Below are positions 63,859 to 64,000 of a stretch of DNA of 64,000 nucleotides, one piece after another. The DNA is from Oscillospiraceae bacterium (GTDB lineage: Bacteria > Bacillota > Clostridia > Oscillospirales > Acutalibacteraceae). Numbering within the stretch: the first letter of the stretch is position 1; the number at the start of each line of letters is the position of its first letter. A program made the position numbers and the translations under genes. Below the pieces are notes generated by a model. That model worked only from the letters and a program-made list of their open reading frames with translations. It was not told the DNA's origin and ran no database searches. The stretch is from contig SVOW01000001.1 in assembly GCA_015066175.1 (NCBI GenBank), positions 1 through 64,000 on the forward strand, in the 5' to 3' direction.

Positions 63859-64000
63859 TTATTTTTTAAAAATCCTTTTAAAAAATTCTTTCACTTTTAT
63901 CCAAAAAGACTTCTTTTCCTGTTTCTTACACTTTGCAGGAATATCCTCACCTGCTATAAGTATAACTTCAGCAACACGTCTGCCATCAACCGTGCAAACA
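63859..64000 (-). CDS. C-terminal end of a D-Ala-D-Ala carboxypeptidase-like gene (partial)
   Basis: Cut by the window edge. The last 46 residues read VDGRRVAEVILIAGEDIP, then a basic amphipathic helix (WIKVKEFFKRIFKK) before TAA at 63861-63859. This fits the last strands of a PBP5 C-terminal domain and its membrane anchor. A DacB/DacF gene often precedes rluB in firmicutes. The call rests on a short tail plus context. Confidence 0.45.
   Translation of the reverse strand, partial: VCTVDGRRVAEVILIAGEDIPAKCKKQEKKSFWIKVKEFFKRIFKK

Overview
The window reads as one AT-rich chromosomal segment of a low-GC Gram-positive bacterium, most likely a spore-forming gut Clostridia member of the Ruminococcaceae/Oscillospiraceae type. 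The evidence is AGGAGG ribosome sites with many TTG/GTG starts, sigma-K and SpoVM sporulation genes, a type I dockerin on a giant Ig-like surface protein, a PASTA kinase/PP2C pair, and a priA-def-fmt-rsmB-rlmN-prpC-prkC-rsgA cluster in the order known from Bacillus and Clostridia. No tRNA, rRNA, CRISPR array, insertion sequence or phage gene was seen.

Layout. 1-2570: plus-strand nicotinate phosphoribosyltransferase and endonuclease IV. 2580-8806: a minus-strand operon running cyclophilin, RpiR regulator, BaiN-like flavoprotein, cmk, plsC, ispH, rpsA, in which ispH and rpsA overlap. 8873-14820: three zinc-ribbon membrane proteins, sigma-K with an amidase, and a DivIVA-like coiled coil. 14839-20242: a carbamoyl-phosphate synthase operon whose leader carries a 40-codon peptide and three mutually exclusive hairpins. 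20252-29503: housekeeping genes on both strands (YlmH, two HAD phosphatases, an ABC-F protein, a Mn-type CDF exporter, PRPP synthetase, PAP2 phosphatase, TrmB, a PTS IIC protein). 29661-38255: a 2864-residue repeat protein ending in a dockerin. 38456-47187: uvrB-uvrA-nnr-lipoprotein-aldolase-PI-PLC, with a possible LexA box. 47237-50069: a GH38-like protein, then two tiny genes, SpoVM and a 49-residue membrane protein. 50132-64000: one long minus-strand housekeeping operon from a D-Ala-D-Ala carboxypeptidase-like tail and rluB down to rsgA.

The most unusual region is carAB. CarA has Gly where the glutaminase nucleophile Cys should be and also lacks other glutamine-site residues. CarB is intact but carries an in-frame C-terminal diaminopimelate epimerase-like domain in which both catalytic Cys are replaced. 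This predicts an ammonia-dependent synthase with a fused pseudo-epimerase, expressed behind a leader-peptide attenuator. The other finds are the SpoVM microprotein in its conserved place, the ispH/rpsA overlap that mirrors the IspH-S1 fusion of other clostridia, and the seven-fold repeat of about 258 residues in the dockerin protein.
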